From: Nannochloropsis oceanica
Lineage: Eukaryota > Sar > Eustigmatophyceae > Eustigmatales > Monodopsidaceae
Direction: 5' to 3'
Length of the DNA stretch: 64,000 nucleotides
NCBI GenBank assembly: GCA_004519485.1
Contig: CP038124.1
Span: 228,387 to 292,386, forward strand
Shown here: positions 32,780 to 48,017 of the stretch, piece by piece
Layout of the letters: each line of letters starts with the position of its first letter
How positions within the stretch are numbered: the first letter of the stretch is position 1
Translations under genes and position numbers: made by a program
Notes under the pieces: generated by a model
Database searches by the model: none
Told to the model about the DNA's origin: nothing
Seen by the model: the letters and a program-made list of their open reading frames with translations, nothing else

Positions 32780-33134
32780 GCTTTGGAATCTGTGTGTTTC
32801 TGGTCGGGGTGATAGATGCGCCGGGTTTGAATTAGGCCAAGGAAGGCAACACTTGCGACTCAAAATGAAGACCTATGGAAGACGCCGATGATGATGATGC
32901 GTTTGAGCCTCAACTTTGTTTGTAATGCATTTTTTCTAGCAAAATACAGCATGACGAGCTCCTTATCGAGGCCCAAGACTCCCACACCGGCCCGTAGCGG
33001 GGGGTGTAAAGGTCTGCAAACGTGCCGTCATTCAAGGACCGGCCGCCTTGACCCTCGCCAAAATCGTGCATTCTGCGCGCTTACCTATCTCGTCGTCTAC
33101 TCCCATAACACAAAACACATACACACAGCCAGCC
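32780..33134. other. Divergent promoter region (SNAP-25-like / SEC15)
   Basis: 355 bp between the two start codons, likely a shared promoter for two exocytosis genes. No motif identified. Confidence 0.4.
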
Positions 33135-36100
33135 ATGGTGCTGGAGGAGGAGCGACAACAAGAAGGGATCGACTCCATGATCCTGGAAATGGTAACGGGC
33201 CCACCAGAGCAAGTGGCACCCTGCATTCGCAACGCCCTCGAGGTACGTCTTCGGATTGGCCGCCGTCTTCCACACCTGTTCCCTTCCCCAATCGGCCTTA
33301 TCACGCATCCCATTCACTTGCCTCGATATCCTCTCCCTTTGAGCTCTGATTGTGCGTTATTTAGTTCTCCCCTCCATCACCTCTAACTCGGCACTCCCCA
33401 AAACATATCTATCTTCTCACCGGCTTGCTCGTCTAATCTTCAAAAACATAGCGTGGCTGGGAAAAAGCGCTTCCAGGGACCCTGATCGAGTTCCAACGAC
33501 GGCGCAAGGAGGAAATTGAGCGGATCTGTAGTCGGTACTACTCCGAATTTCTAGGTTCGGTCCAAGAGCTCCTGACAGCTAAAAGCCGACTTGCCGCCTT
33601 GAAGCACCAAATTGTCCGATTCAACGAAGACATCAAGCTCACAGGACAGGGCACCCTCAGGACAGGCCACGAGCTCCAACGTCAAAAATTCGCCCACCGG
33701 AATGTGCAGGCTGCTATTATTGTGCTCGCGCAATGCCGAGAGTTGACCTCGCTCCTGGCCTTGGCCAAGCAGCAGATCGAGGAAGGGCGGCATTGCCCTG
33801 CCTTGAGGACGCTCGATAAAATCAGTCACCAGTTGAGCGTGGCGGTGGACCAACCCTTCACACGGAGGGTCGAGGCTTGGTTGCCTGAGTTGGAAACACG
33901 CCTTAAAGCAGCAGCCTTGAGAGACGTGGCCCAGTGGCTGGTGGACATCAGAGGGAAAACCGTTTCTATTGGTAAAGGCGCCCTGCGGAAATGCGTTGGT
34001 TACATGACCGGTCAAGGGGCGTCTGCGTTCAGCAGCTGCTGCTGCTGCAGCAGCAGCGGTCCGGACCACCATTGGCGGCGGCGCCAGCAGCAGCAGGAGC
34101 AGCAGCAGCAGCCGACGCAGCAGCCGACGCAGCAGGAGGGCACGACGTTGACGCCGGCCCAGTTGTTGCTGCAACAGGTCCGTCACTTCGTGGATTTTTC
34201 TCCCTGGATGGCTGAAGACGACCTCCTTGTGGCCCTTCCTCCCTTTCTCCGCTCCATCGACGGTGAAGAACAACAAATTTTGAGCTTGCTGTCCGAGAAG
34301 CTAGACCCATTACACCGCGCGCTACACGTTCACGCCCACCTTGGCGCTTTAGACGAGCTTGCACTGTTTTACGTCAACAACCGCTTTCCCCAGGCAACGC
34401 TACCCTCCGGTGGCTCCTTCACCTCCTCGACATTGTCGATTCCAGCAGCAGTAACAGTGCCAGGAGGAAGACCAGCAGCCAATAGCCCAAGGCCTAGCCC
34501 GATGGAAAGAGAAAAGAGGGGAGAGAGTACGGAGGAATGGATAATGCAGATTCAGGAAGCTATGCTTTATTTTGCCGGATTTTTCGTCACGGAACACCTT
34601 GCCCTACGTGCCACTGATCATCCCGAAGGCCTCTTGCCTGTTGCCAAGCTGGAGGAATGCTGGTGGGGGATTCAGAGGGATTTATGCACGCAAATGGAAA
34701 CGAAAACAATGATTGCAGTGTCGCCGGCGTTGCTTCTGCAGTTGAAGCAGACGGCGTTGTTGCTGGCGTTTACCTTAGGGGAGGATTGTTTTCGGTTTAA
34801 CACGCAGCCGTTACTCGAGTCGGTGAGGGGCCTACTGAGAGAAAGGTATATTGACGCACAGCTAGGGAGCTTGGAGAGGGTGTGTAGGGAGATCGTGGAG
34901 AAGGACGAATTTCAACCGATGAATGTTGCGTCGGAGAGGGAATGCAGGGCTCTCGTCTATCCTTTTGGCTTGGAGAAGCGGGTGGACCTGGTGGTGCTGT
35001 CAAAAGGAGGGAGGGAGGGGAGGGAGGAAGGGGAGAACGTTGAAGCAGGCTCGATGGCGTTGAGTCCCGTTGGCTGGACCGTGGGGAAGAAAGGGGGGGG
35101 AGGAAAGACAAGAGGGACGGGGAGCTTCCCGAGGACGTTCCCATTTTCGGTGGTAGTCCCTCGACTGTCGCTTGAGGTGTATAGGATGATTTTGTTTTGT
35201 TTTCTGTTTGGGCTCCAGCTGCAGCATCTGGAAGGGATGGAAGGCACATTGTTGAGGCTTACGGAGGAAGGGCTTGGGGTCCTGAGCCAGTTGCTGAACA
35301 ATGAATTGGAGGGCGCGATGGAAAATGGCGCGAATTTCCCTATTTCGAAGGCCTGTCAGATCTCCGTGGATGCGGCAGCGTTAGCGCTGATGACGTTTAA
35401 GTTGGAAAGATTGCTTGTGGGGGCAGCTGCCAGATTTGGGTCGTTGACAGAGTCGGCGAGTAGGGGGATCCCGGCATTGGTGAGGGAGGGAAGGAGGGTG
35501 CTGGAGAACACGGGCATTGCGGCGCAGCATTTAGTGTTTGAATTAATGCAGGCGAAAATCGATGAGTTGTTGATAGGAGGGATTGGATTTGTGGAGTGGG
35601 AGGCGAAGCGGGTCGAGGCAGTACCGAGGCCGTATGTTGAGGATTTGGTGAATTATATGCAAGGTAAGGAAGGGAGAGGAGGGAACGGGGGGACGTGCGC
35701 TAGAATATTTATGAGTTGTTGGTAGGCAAGAGAGAGGGAGGTGTTGAGGGAGGGCTGGGGATCAGTCATTTATCTCACTTCTCGGGGGCGCCTCTCCCTC
35801 CACCCTTCCCTCCCCTGCATCCCCCTTAGTGACCTTTATGTGCCTGACCTACCTGCCCCAGACGGCGCGCGAAGGACTGCATTTCGCTTCGTGTGCGCAC
35901 ATCCATACAGTGATGCTTTCTACCTTGCTGGATCCCCGGAAGGTCACAGCAGTGAATACCACCGGCTTGTACAATTTAAGTCTGGATCTGAGGGCGCTGG
36001 AGGCGTTCGCTGACTCGTGTGGGGTGGTGCATTTGAGAGAGTGTTTCGCCGAATTACGACAGACTTTGGGCGCACTGTTACACAGGGACATTCATACTTT

Positions 36101-36332
36101 GATGCTTGACGCAGGTTTGAGACTAGGGGTGTACCCGAAGCTCCAAACAGCGAATCTGGTGACAATTTTAGAGAAATACAAGCCCTTGGGGCTCTTGGCG
36201 CAGGTAAAAAATCAACGGGGGGGGGGAGGGCACGGAGGAGCGGGAGCGGGGGTCGATTTGCCGTATTTGGAGAGGAAAAAGGTTGTGGAGTACCTGAAAG
36301 CCTTGCACAAACAGCTGCAGCACCAGGGGTAG
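33135..36332 (+). CDS. SEC15: Exocyst complex component SEC15 (EXOC6)
   Basis: Three exons: 33135..33242, 33452..35663 and 35830..36332 (940 aa), all junctions in phase. Exocyst SEC15 links Rab-GTP on secretory vesicles to the tethering complex at the plasma membrane. Family-like blocks: RGWEKALPGTLIEFQRRRKEEIERIC at the exon 2 start, HRNVQAAIIVLAQCRELTSLL, HCPALRTLDKISHQL, LRDVAQWLVDIRGKTVSIGKGAL, then VEDLVNYMQ joined to VTFMCLTYLPQTAREGLHFASCAHIH, ending VYPKLQTANLVTILEKYKPLG. Length is near the usual 800-900 plus low-complexity inserts: Gln-rich near 34081-34135, a Gly/Arg/Glu run from GGGA repeats near 35003-35036, and Gly-rich near 36215-36250. Divergent from the SNAP-25-like SNARE. Confidence 0.85.
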
Positions 36333-37296
36333 AGGCAGCACCATGGGCAGTATTGGGATTAGGAGGGGGAGGAGGAGAGGTGCGGAAATCAAACCGTATA
36401 TTTGTGAATTATGTACGAAAAGAGGAACACTGTCGAAATCATCAAACAAAAACACCGAAGAAAAGCATGGCCGCCATCACTTGTTCTAGGATTGTATGAT
36501 TGCTACAACAGAAAAGAACTAGCTATAGCTTGATGAGGAACTTGTTCAGGGAAGGTTTTGTTCGACCTTGTTGAAGATGGTCGGCGAGTCCTTCTGCTCG
36601 AACCCCACCCCTTGCGCCTGGCACATGCCTTCATGACGAGGGATCGTGAAACGCATTGATGGCACAGGCCTTAAGCATGCTTTTCACGTCGCAGATTTTG
36701 GCCTGTGTCTCATTCTGCTATTCGCGACCTGGCCACCATCCATCTTGAACTTGATTGCAGGATCTTCTTGATGCGTCACAAAACGAACCTTCCATTTGAG
36801 CATTTGTTCTCGTACGTCCATAAAGCCGCCTCGTCCCATCAACTACAAATTGGCTGCCGAGAAGCGCTGATATCCTCGGACGCTTCAGAAATATGGGACA
36901 TGCATGCACTGCTAAGCTGATATGCTGATCGATGATGGTGATGAAAGTCCGCCGCTGCCGGCGCCCCTTCTCTCTCACGTATATATGTACCATCCTTACA
37001 CGCGCGTGCCCCGCTAGTTTTGCCCCTGCACTAACTATCCCACGACCCGCAGCTCACGACTTCCATGCAAGACGATGGCGATACCTTAGAGTTGGTGTGA
37101 GAGCGTGGCGTCGTTTCCATCTGCTGGCTGGCCTTGCGACGAGCGGGATGCCGACGCCCCACTCAAGGCAGCTGCAACTGTGGTTCCCGTCGCCCTCGTC
37201 CCAGCTGCATTCATCCATCTCACCCCCTTCATACCATCTACAACTACACAGTACACTTTTCTCGCTTTTAAAGCACCCCAACCCTTCTCATCAGCA
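36333..37296. other. Intergenic region upstream of cytosolic GAPDH
   Basis: 965 bp holding the SEC15 3' UTR and the GAPDH promoter. The 60-91-codon frames have no family signal. No RNA gene recognised. Confidence 0.4.
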
Positions 37297-39623
<2,327 letters not shown>

Positions 39624-40949
39624 GGTAGCGCAAGGCACGTCCCAAGCACAATCACCGTCTCTTGCTGCTGCTGCTGCCGAAGCAGCAGCAGCAATGGTGG
39701 CTGCTGTTACTATTTTCAATATCAATTATTATTTAGTCGTTTTTTTCCTTTCTTTCATTCGGTTCGTCGGAAGTGAGGGAGGAAGAGGGAGGGGAGGGAA
39801 GAAAGGAGATTATGTATCGATTTCTGATTCCTTTCGTTTTTCTCTTGCTTGGGCCGTAGAAAAAGGAGAACGAAACGGAGAGATAGTCATTTTTTCCTCT
39901 TTGTTGTAGGCTAGCAAAAGAGAGCTATGGAGGTAGAGAAAGGAAAAAGGAAGAGATAGGAGAGAGGGAGGGAGAGAGGAAAGGAGAAAATCAGGAAAAG
40001 AGAATGGTACCTCAGAGAGAAAATAGATGGAGAGAAAGGAGGGCGAGGAACATCGAGAGAGGGGGGGGGAGGAGAGGAAGGAGTATATTGCAACCGCACT
40101 CTGCACTCCTGTCTTGCAGCAGCACAGCGGCAGCAGGAGATGCAGGGAAATGAGAAGGAAGATGAATCAGTCCACCAATGTGTCTGTATTTTTGTTCCTT
40201 TTTCCGTCTCGTCTTCGTTTCGGTGAGGGAGATAGAGAGAGGGGCGGCAGGATCAGGGGAAGAATAGGAGTAACAAAGAAACACGATGTTGGAAGGAAAG
40301 AAAAGTGGGTGGTATTTTTTCTTGTTTTGAGAGATTGTTTCATTTTTTTCTTTTCTCCAAGTGTTAGCCGCTCGCTGCTTCTGTCCTTCATGGAAGATGT
40401 GGTGAGCGACAGGCAGTCAATGACATAGAAGAACCACCGCGAGAAGAGTCAAGAAAGAGGGAAGAAGAAAGGAAGAAGCGAGTCTTGTACGGGTTTTTTT
40501 CGGGAGTGAACGTATTTTTTTTCCGTAAAGTTGGTCTTCCCCCCCTCTCTTTAGTTTGTTGTTTGTGACGGATTTATTTCTCCTCCCTCTCCTTCCTACA
40601 TTTTCACCACATCCACAAACAAAAAGCATACGTCACACATGGGTTCTCCGCGCACTAGTGCCGCTCCCTCCCTCCATTCCTCCCCCGAAAAGAAGAAAAA
40701 AAAAAGAGAAGAACAACTATTTTGCACATGCAGAAGAAAACATCAAAAAGGGCAGCCCCATCCCAATCCCTACGAATGCCTCTTGACACACGAGAGACAA
40801 AGCAGACACAAAGCACACAAGGACCACGCCTTACACATAAAATTGTCGCTGCTGCTGCTGCTGCTACTACTACTGCTACTCCCTCCTAGCACAAGGCACT
40901 GCGCGTACAAAAACTACAGCTGTTGCTGCTACTGTTGCAACTAACAGAT
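39624..40949. other. Convergent intergenic region between the two GAPDH genes
   Basis: 1.33 kb of 3' flanking sequence, rich in GA and T tracts. Minus-strand frames of up to 98 codons are translations of these tracts. No gene supported. Confidence 0.4.
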
Positions 40950-42083
<1,134 letters not shown>

Positions 42084-43629
42084 TTAGACAGGTGAGGGTC
42101 GTCGAGGGGTGCTGTAGGTGCGCGTGTCAGAGGGAAAAAGGACAAGGAGAGTGGAGGGTGAGTACGTGTTGTGTTTGCTTGGTATGGGAAGATGGCTTGG
42201 AGCGGTTTGTCTCCGCCTCGTCACGCTCTCTTCCGTGCATGTACAAATACTGATCCAACTTGACCTCCAGCGGGCGTGCAAGACAACAAGAAAGACTGCC
42301 CACTGCCCCAATCCACACATGCGGGACACAGTGTGCTGGTGGAGGAAGCTGTGGGGACGCTGCTTACAAGGTCAAGGCCAGGCAATATAAAATGGCAAAG
42401 GCCAGAATATTGTGGTTGCTTTCGCCTTGCACCAGCCACTCACGAGCGAGCCGCCATCGTGTGCAAGCTCGGGGGTGGTAGCGGAAGGGACGACGCATGC
42501 AGCCACGGGCTTGAACACCGCCTGTGGTAGGTTATGGGTGGCGTGCGAGGTAGATGTGCGGTCGTGCTAGGCTAAGGATGGACCACGCAGCACAACAAGG
42601 TGAGACGAGCCAGGGCTATTTTTAAGAAGCACGCCACAAGACAGGGACCAAGAACAGAGGCAAAAAGTTGCAGTCTGCGGCTGCAAGATCCGCTGCGAGC
42701 CAGAATCTCGGTACTACTCGTTTGCCGTGTTAGGGAGGAGGTCACTTTTTGTTGCCTAGAAGTTAAAAATATGTAAAGCAAACGTCTCCCAAGGCAATGA
42801 GGGAGTACACGCATGCCACACAAGATCTGGCCGAGTCAGGGCGATGTTGGGATGGCAGAGGGCGACGGCAACCTTGGCTCGCGTTGGAAACGAGAGGAGA
42901 GAATGAGCGAAGAGGGACAGGAGGTTATTTTTGTGTTCATTTCTTGTTTCTGTGTCTCGGTCGCTAGGACCATTTCTCCTCTGACATTGCTGCCATGATC
43001 TTGAATTTTTTTTGCCATCGAGCCGACGAGCCGTGCCTTTCAAAACCCTTCCTTTATACTGCTGTCTCTTCTTTCTCTATCCATTTTCTCCTACTTCCCC
43101 AATCCTGTATGCACACGGCAGATGCAAACAGATCGACCGGCAGCAGAAGTCCCATTAGGCATCTTGAGGTTCTCCTATAAGTGGAGCTGTAGTTCTGCTG
43201 CTGCTGTGGCTGCTGTCGCTACTGCTGCTGCTGCTGTCGCTACTGCTGCTGCTGCTGTCGCTGTTGCAGGTGCGGGGGGGGGGTGCTTGATGTGTAGTTG
43301 TGATTTAAGTCGTGGATGCACAATAAGTTTATGTAAAAAGCGCTGGTGTACACAAAAACCGCCATGTAATAAAACATGTGGGGGAATCCTGGCCTTCTCT
43401 CCCTCGCTCTCTCTCTCGCTTTCCTTCTCCCTCCCTCTTTATCTCCGCGTAATCCACTCCAATCGAAGCCTGCTTCCCATCCCATTTTTTCTCTCCGTCC
43501 TCTTTTCCTCACTATTTCTTCCTTAAGGTCTCTTTCCGGGTCGTCTAACAGATATTTTTCAAAGGCAACATCTTGCAGTCACTGGATTTCCACCCCTCTC
43601 TCCCTCCTTCCCTCCCTCTCTCGTTCCGT
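42084..43629. other. Intergenic region upstream of plastid GAPDH
   Basis: 1.55 kb between two minus-strand genes, including the plastid GAPDH promoter and the TPS/TPP 3' flank. Contains a CTG-rich direct repeat (separate entry) and CT-rich tracts at 43400-43630. No gene or RNA recognised. Confidence 0.4.
43192..43268. repeat. CTG-rich tandem repeat
   Basis: Includes two perfect 21-bp units (actgctgctgctgctgtcgct) at 43221-43241 and 43242-43262, flanked by degenerate CTG triplets; non-coding on both strands. Confidence 0.85.
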
Positions 43630-46600
43630 CTACCTCCGAGTCATCTGCCTAAAACTGATCGATGCGAAGTCCCTCAACAATCTTCTCACATCCAACAAAT
43701 TTTCAACATGGTACTCCGCCTGGCTGTACGTATTCCCAACATGCACCGTAAAAACTTTCGCATCGCGGGTCATCAAAGGCATTTCCCTCCCTCCCATCCC
43801 TCCCAGCGGTGTGCAAGGAAAAGGCGGGTCATCCGGCAGCATCAAGGTTGTCGCTGCTGCTGTTGTTACTGCTCCTGCTGTTGTGAGGTCCGAATCATCC
43901 GCCACCATCAAGTGCTGAAGTCGGTCTTTAATAGTAATAGGGCTTCCTGGAACGTCCCGCCCTCCTTCGCTACCTCTCGCCCGCCCTTCATCCATATGCA
44001 CGGACGCCTCACCGACCACATGTGCATCCTGCTGCTGTTGCTCCGAAGTAGGAAGAGGTACAACTGTGGATTTCGGCAGCACTGTCGGCTGCTTTTGGGA
44101 TAACCCTCCTCCACCTCCTCCTCCTCGACTCGGGGTATTAGCAAAAGAAGCAGCAGCACCACCAGCCAAACCATTCACTGTTCCACCAACATGCTCAAAC
44201 GCCGAGATTCTACTGCTGCTGCTAATACTGCTGCTGCTGTTACTATCGTTCGCAGTACTAGGAGTAGGCATCGACGCAGTGGGAAAAGAAGGTGGACGGG
44301 CCTCGGGCTGCCCACCCCCTTCTCCTGCTCCTGCTCTAGCCATCCCCTCCACGTATATCATCCCTTCCCCTCCCCCCGCCAGCGACGACAAGGGGGTCAT
44401 CCCTCCCCCCAATCCATACCCTACCCCTCCTGGATGATAGCCCCCTACCGAGTTCGGAAATGAAGAAAGGGCAGCGAGCCTCGCCGCCTCCGCTCGAAAT
44501 ATTTTCAGCACCTGAAACATGTCTTCGTCCGTCCGATCGTCCCCGACACAAAAAATGAAATCCACAGGTCCATCTGCGACTTTCTTACCCCCTCGCAAAG
44601 GATCTGCCATATGCCTCAAAACAGTCTCAACCACCATCCCTTTACTCGCCCCCTGATGCCGCACTTCCACCATCCGATTCCCTTGAATGATCTCCAAAGG
44701 CAGATTAGACAGCACGTCCTCCAACTGGATCTGCATGTCCTTCGCCTGCCAGCTCCCAAAATTAGGGTCCGCATCTCGGTAATGCCACGTCAAACTACTC
44801 TCCTTCTTCTCGATATAAGTCCCAGGCGTCCGCTCTGTGAAGTATTCCAATATCGGCCTCACAATTTCTCGCCACGAGGTGTCTACCTCGGGAGCCATCG
44901 TCTGCCAGGCCTCCTCGTCCGGCATGCGATAATAGAACCCATACTCAGCTGCCAAGGCCATTTTGAGCTTTCCTAGCCACGTATCCATGAATCGCTTTTC
45001 CCTCCCACTCACAATCACAACGGTGTTCTTAGGGTCCTTACTGAGGGAATCGAGCAAATTTGTAATGTAAGGAGAAGGGGTCGCAAGCTGAGGGACAGAC
45101 TGGAGCTGAGTCAGAGTCCCATCGTAATCCGCGACGATCAAACGGTTCTTCGCTCGTTCATACGCCGCACGCGCAACGTCAAAAGGCAAACGGGGGAGCT
45201 TGGACAAATTAGGCTTGTTCGCGCACATGGTCCGCAATTCCGTGACGAAAGACTTCGCCCATGAGCTCGCCGTATTAACCGAGACATACCGTGATAGCTT
45301 CAGCTGCCGAATTTCCCTCTCGGCACGCGAGAGCGTCAGTGCCTGCTGAATCGCATGACAGACCTCCTCCGTATTCCAAGGGTTGATCCTAATAGCCCCA
45401 CTGAGGGATTGGGCGCTCCCGGCGAATTCACTCAGCACCAACACCCCCGGTCCGTCCTTCTGGTGGATTCCAGGCATTTCTTGCTGCGCCGCCACGAACT
45501 CATAACTGACAAGATTCATTCCATCCCTCAACGAGGTGACTAAACAGACATCCGCGATATTATAAATGGCTACCAACTCCTCCTGGGTAATGCTCTGGTT
45601 GATATAATGTACAGGCGCGTATTCCAAATTGCCAAACGTCCCGTTAATCCTCCCTACCAGCTCATTTACCCTTTCACTCAACCGCTGATACTCAGGCACC
45701 TCCGTCCGACTTGGAACGCCGACTTGTATCAAAGTGACCTTCCCTCTCCATTCCGGGTGCCGGGTCAGAAACAGTTCGAGTGCCAACAGCTTGTGTGGCA
45801 TGCCCTTAATGTAATCAAGCCGGTCCACCCCCAGCAGGACCTTGCGCCCTCCAAACGTCTCCGTCAACTCAGCAATACGCGCATGAACCGTCGGACGCTT
45901 CAAGATATTCGTGATGTGCTCCGGGTCTATCCCGATCGGGAAAACGCCCAAACTTGTAAAATGACTTGCATATTCCAACCCCCTCGGAGTCGTATCAACC
46001 TCCAAGACCCTCCCACACGCCGACAAAAAGTGTCGTGCGTAATCATAGGTATGAAACCCTAGCAAATCCGCGGCCAATAGTGCTTCCAACAACTGCTTGC
46101 GCACCGGCAGAATACGATAGATCTCGGACGACGGAAAGGGTGTGTGCAAAAACCAACCAATATTCGCGTGCTTAAACCGTTGTCGCAGTTCCAGAGGGAG
46201 CCACATCAAGTGATAATCATGCACCCACACAAAGTCTGTCTCCAACAAAATCTCAGCCACGGCATCCGCGAATAAGACGTTCGCCTCCCGATACGCACTC
46301 CACAACCCAGTGTCAAACCGCTTATCCGAGCCGACCTCCGTCTGATATATAGGCAAGGGCATGTAGTGAAATAAGGGCCAGAGCACATCATTGGAGAATC
46401 CATTATAATACTTATTCACCATCTCATCACTCAAAAATACCGGCACGGCATTGTACTCCCTCAACAGCTTCTCCCTCACTTGCGGCCGGTCCTCCTCCGG
46501 AATCTCCTGTCCCAACCAGCCAATCCACAGCGCATTCAGCTCCTCTCTCGACCCCTTCAGCGCAGTCACAAGTCCTCCTGAACTCATCTTAAAATCCCAC

Positions 46601-47088
46601 TCTCCCGTCTTTTCATCCCTTCCCCCCGAGACCGGCAACCGATTCGCCACAATTATCACCCTGTGCTTGGGCTGGCCCTCCGCCTGGTCCTCCCCCCCTC
46701 CAGGTTCGTCCCCCATGTCTTTCTTCTCTTGCTCGCTCTTCACCTTCCATAATTGCCGCTGGAGCTCTTGGATGTTGGCTAGAATCGCTTGTTCCTGTAG
46801 ACTCATGGCCTCTGTCGGTGTCTTTCCCCGCTTAAGTGCCATCGCCTCCTCGGCTGCTATTGCCTTCAACAATTCCTCCGCACCCATACTCCTAGGCGAA
46901 GCCCCACTCAAGAACGAACCTGCTGCACCCACAGCCCCACGTGGGGCTCCTCCTGCTGCAGCAGTGGCATCGGATCCGGCTACTTCGAGGTCTGGTTCCA
47001 CGGCGAGCTCGGGAGGCAATGCCACCTCTTCTTGGAGAGCGGCGGCCTCCTTCATCACATCTTCGGCGGCGGTGGATGAGGAAGACAT
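43630..47088 (-). CDS. Bifunctional trehalose-6-phosphate synthase/phosphatase
   Basis: Intronless, 1152 aa. The GT20 synthase domain (about residues 140-610) has VIIVANRLPVSGG, WIGWLG, VWVHDYHLMWLPLELRQR, IGWFLHTPFPSSEIYR, GVDRLDYIKGMPHK and SLRDGMNLVSYEF, with the residues binding glucose-6-phosphate and UDP-glucose present. The HAD phosphatase domain begins at about 645 with LIVADYDGTLTQ (DxDGT nucleophile), then VIVSGREKRFMDTW and FCVGDDRTDEDMF, so both steps to trehalose look active. A disordered insert of over 200 residues (about 870-1095; Gly, Ser, Thr and Gln rich) lies before the last conserved strand and helix of the phosphatase (VFTVHVGNTYSQAEYHV). The N-terminal 140 residues are Ala/Glu-rich with no clear targeting signal. 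Trehalose or its phosphate probably acts in osmotic and carbon signalling. Confidence 0.93.
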   Translation of the reverse strand: MSSSSTAAEDVMKEAAALQEEVALPPELAVEPDLEVAGSDATAAAGGAPRGAVGAAGSFLSGASPRSMGAEELLKAIAAEEAMALKRGKTPTEAMSLQEQAILANIQELQRQLWKVKSEQEKKDMGDEPGGGEDQAEGQPKHRVIIVANRLPVSGGRDEKTGEWDFKMSSGGLVTALKGSREELNALWIGWLGQEIPEEDRPQVREKLLREYNAVPVFLSDEMVNKYYNGFSNDVLWPLFHYMPLPIYQTEVGSDKRFDTGLWSAYREANVLFADAVAEILLETDFVWVHDYHLMWLPLELRQRFKHANIGWFLHTPFPSSEIYRILPVRKQLLEALLAADLLGFHTYDYARHFLSACGRVLEVDTTPRGLEYASHFTSLGVFPIGIDPEHITNILKRPTVHARIAELTETFGGRKVLLGVDRLDYIKGMPHKLLALELFLTRHPEWRGKVTLIQVGVPSRTEVPEYQRLSERVNELVGRINGTFGNLEYAPVHYINQSITQEELVAIYNIADVCLVTSLRDGMNLVSYEFVAAQQEMPGIHQKDGPGVLVLSEFAGSAQSLSGAIRINPWNTEEVCHAIQQALTLSRAEREIRQLKLSRYVSVNTASSWAKSFVTELRTMCANKPNLSKLPRLPFDVARAAYERAKNRLIVADYDGTLTQLQSVPQLATPSPYITNLLDSLSKDPKNTVVIVSGREKRFMDTWLGKLKMALAAEYGFYYRMPDEEAWQTMAPEVDTSWREIVRPILEYFTERTPGTYIEKKESSLTWHYRDADPNFGSWQAKDMQIQLEDVLSNLPLEIIQGNRMVEVRHQGASKGMVVETVLRHMADPLRGGKKVADGPVDFIFCVGDDRTDEDMFQVLKIFRAEAARLAALSSFPNSVGGYHPGGVGYGLGGGMTPLSSLAGGGEGMIYVEGMARAGAGEGGGQPEARPPSFPTASMPTPSTANDSNSSSSISSSSRISAFEHVGGTVNGLAGGAAASFANTPSRGGGGGGGLSQKQPTVLPKSTVVPLPTSEQQQQDAHVVGEASVHMDEGRARGSEGGRDVPGSPITIKDRLQHLMVADDSDLTTAGAVTTAAATTLMLPDDPPFPCTPLGGMGGREMPLMTRDAKVFTVHVGNTYSQAEYHVENLLDVRRLLRDFASISFRQMTRR

Positions 47089-48017
47089 GGTTCGGGGCTT
47101 AGGAATGGAAGTGATGCTACTGCTACTGCTGCTGGTGGTGATGCTGCGCTGTTGTTGCTGCTGGATGGTGGTGGGTTGGGTTGCGCGGTGTGATGATGAT
47201 GATGATTACGGCGCTACGGCGTTTCTCGTGTCTTGTCTTGCGGCTCCTAGGCTTAGGTCATTCGCAGGGCAGGAGAAAAAAGATGAGACGAGGAGGAGGG
47301 CGAAGAGATGCTTGAGAAAGTAACTGTGATGGTATTGTGTTGCTGCCGTTGCTCCTGCTGCTGCTGCTGCTGCCCTGCTGCCCTGTTGCGCCCGATTGAT
47401 CGAAGCGATTAAGTGATGCTTCTACTTCTTTTTGGGTGTGTCGGTTGCTCTTGTTGCTGCCTGTGACGTGAAGGAGAGGAAGGAAGACGGACATACACGT
47501 GAGTAAGTATGACATCATTACTTTTGCAATGGTCAGGGGCTCGCACAGCAGCCTGTAGAACCAAAAGGGGCGTGAGGGCTCGACAAGAGAATGGTAGGAA
47601 GGGCATGGGACAAAACGAGACGGTCGCCCTCGGAGACGGAGGAGGTGGAGGCAATAGAGACGGGCTTGCGAGGAAAAGGTACAAAGGAAAGGCAAAGGAG
47701 GCGTAGAAAAGCAGTACAGCGACATGCAGCTACAGTCTTTATCTAGAAGTAAGAAGGAGGCACGTGCTTGGCTTTCGTTATCAAGAAGCACCAATGCAAA
47801 ATGTAAAAGAAAGCACGAGACATATACGCACAGGTTGATGGGCCACCACAACTGCACCTTATTATTCTTTTGTTTGTCTTTTCACAATACGTCACCTTAA
47901 TCAGTAGAGCACGCTCCTTTGTAGCCATCATCTCTTTTAATTTGATTTCAACAGTAAAAAGAACAGTCCTCCTCCTCCCTCTCCCTCTCCTCTCCTCTCT
48001 CCCTCCCTCCCTCCCCC
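47089..48017. other. Intergenic region upstream of TPS/TPP
   Basis: 930 bp between minus-strand genes, with the TPS/TPP promoter and the downstream flank of the phosphatidyltransferase. GCT-rich triplet runs at 47105-47165 and 47341-47385. No gene supported. Confidence 0.4.

Noticed and set aside
36705-36920. 71-codon plus ORF upstream of GAPDH
   Set aside because: No family signal; composition unlike the neighbouring coding regions.
43192-43268. Possible CRISPR-like direct repeats
   Set aside because: Simple CTG-type tandem units without unique spacers in a eukaryotic genome.
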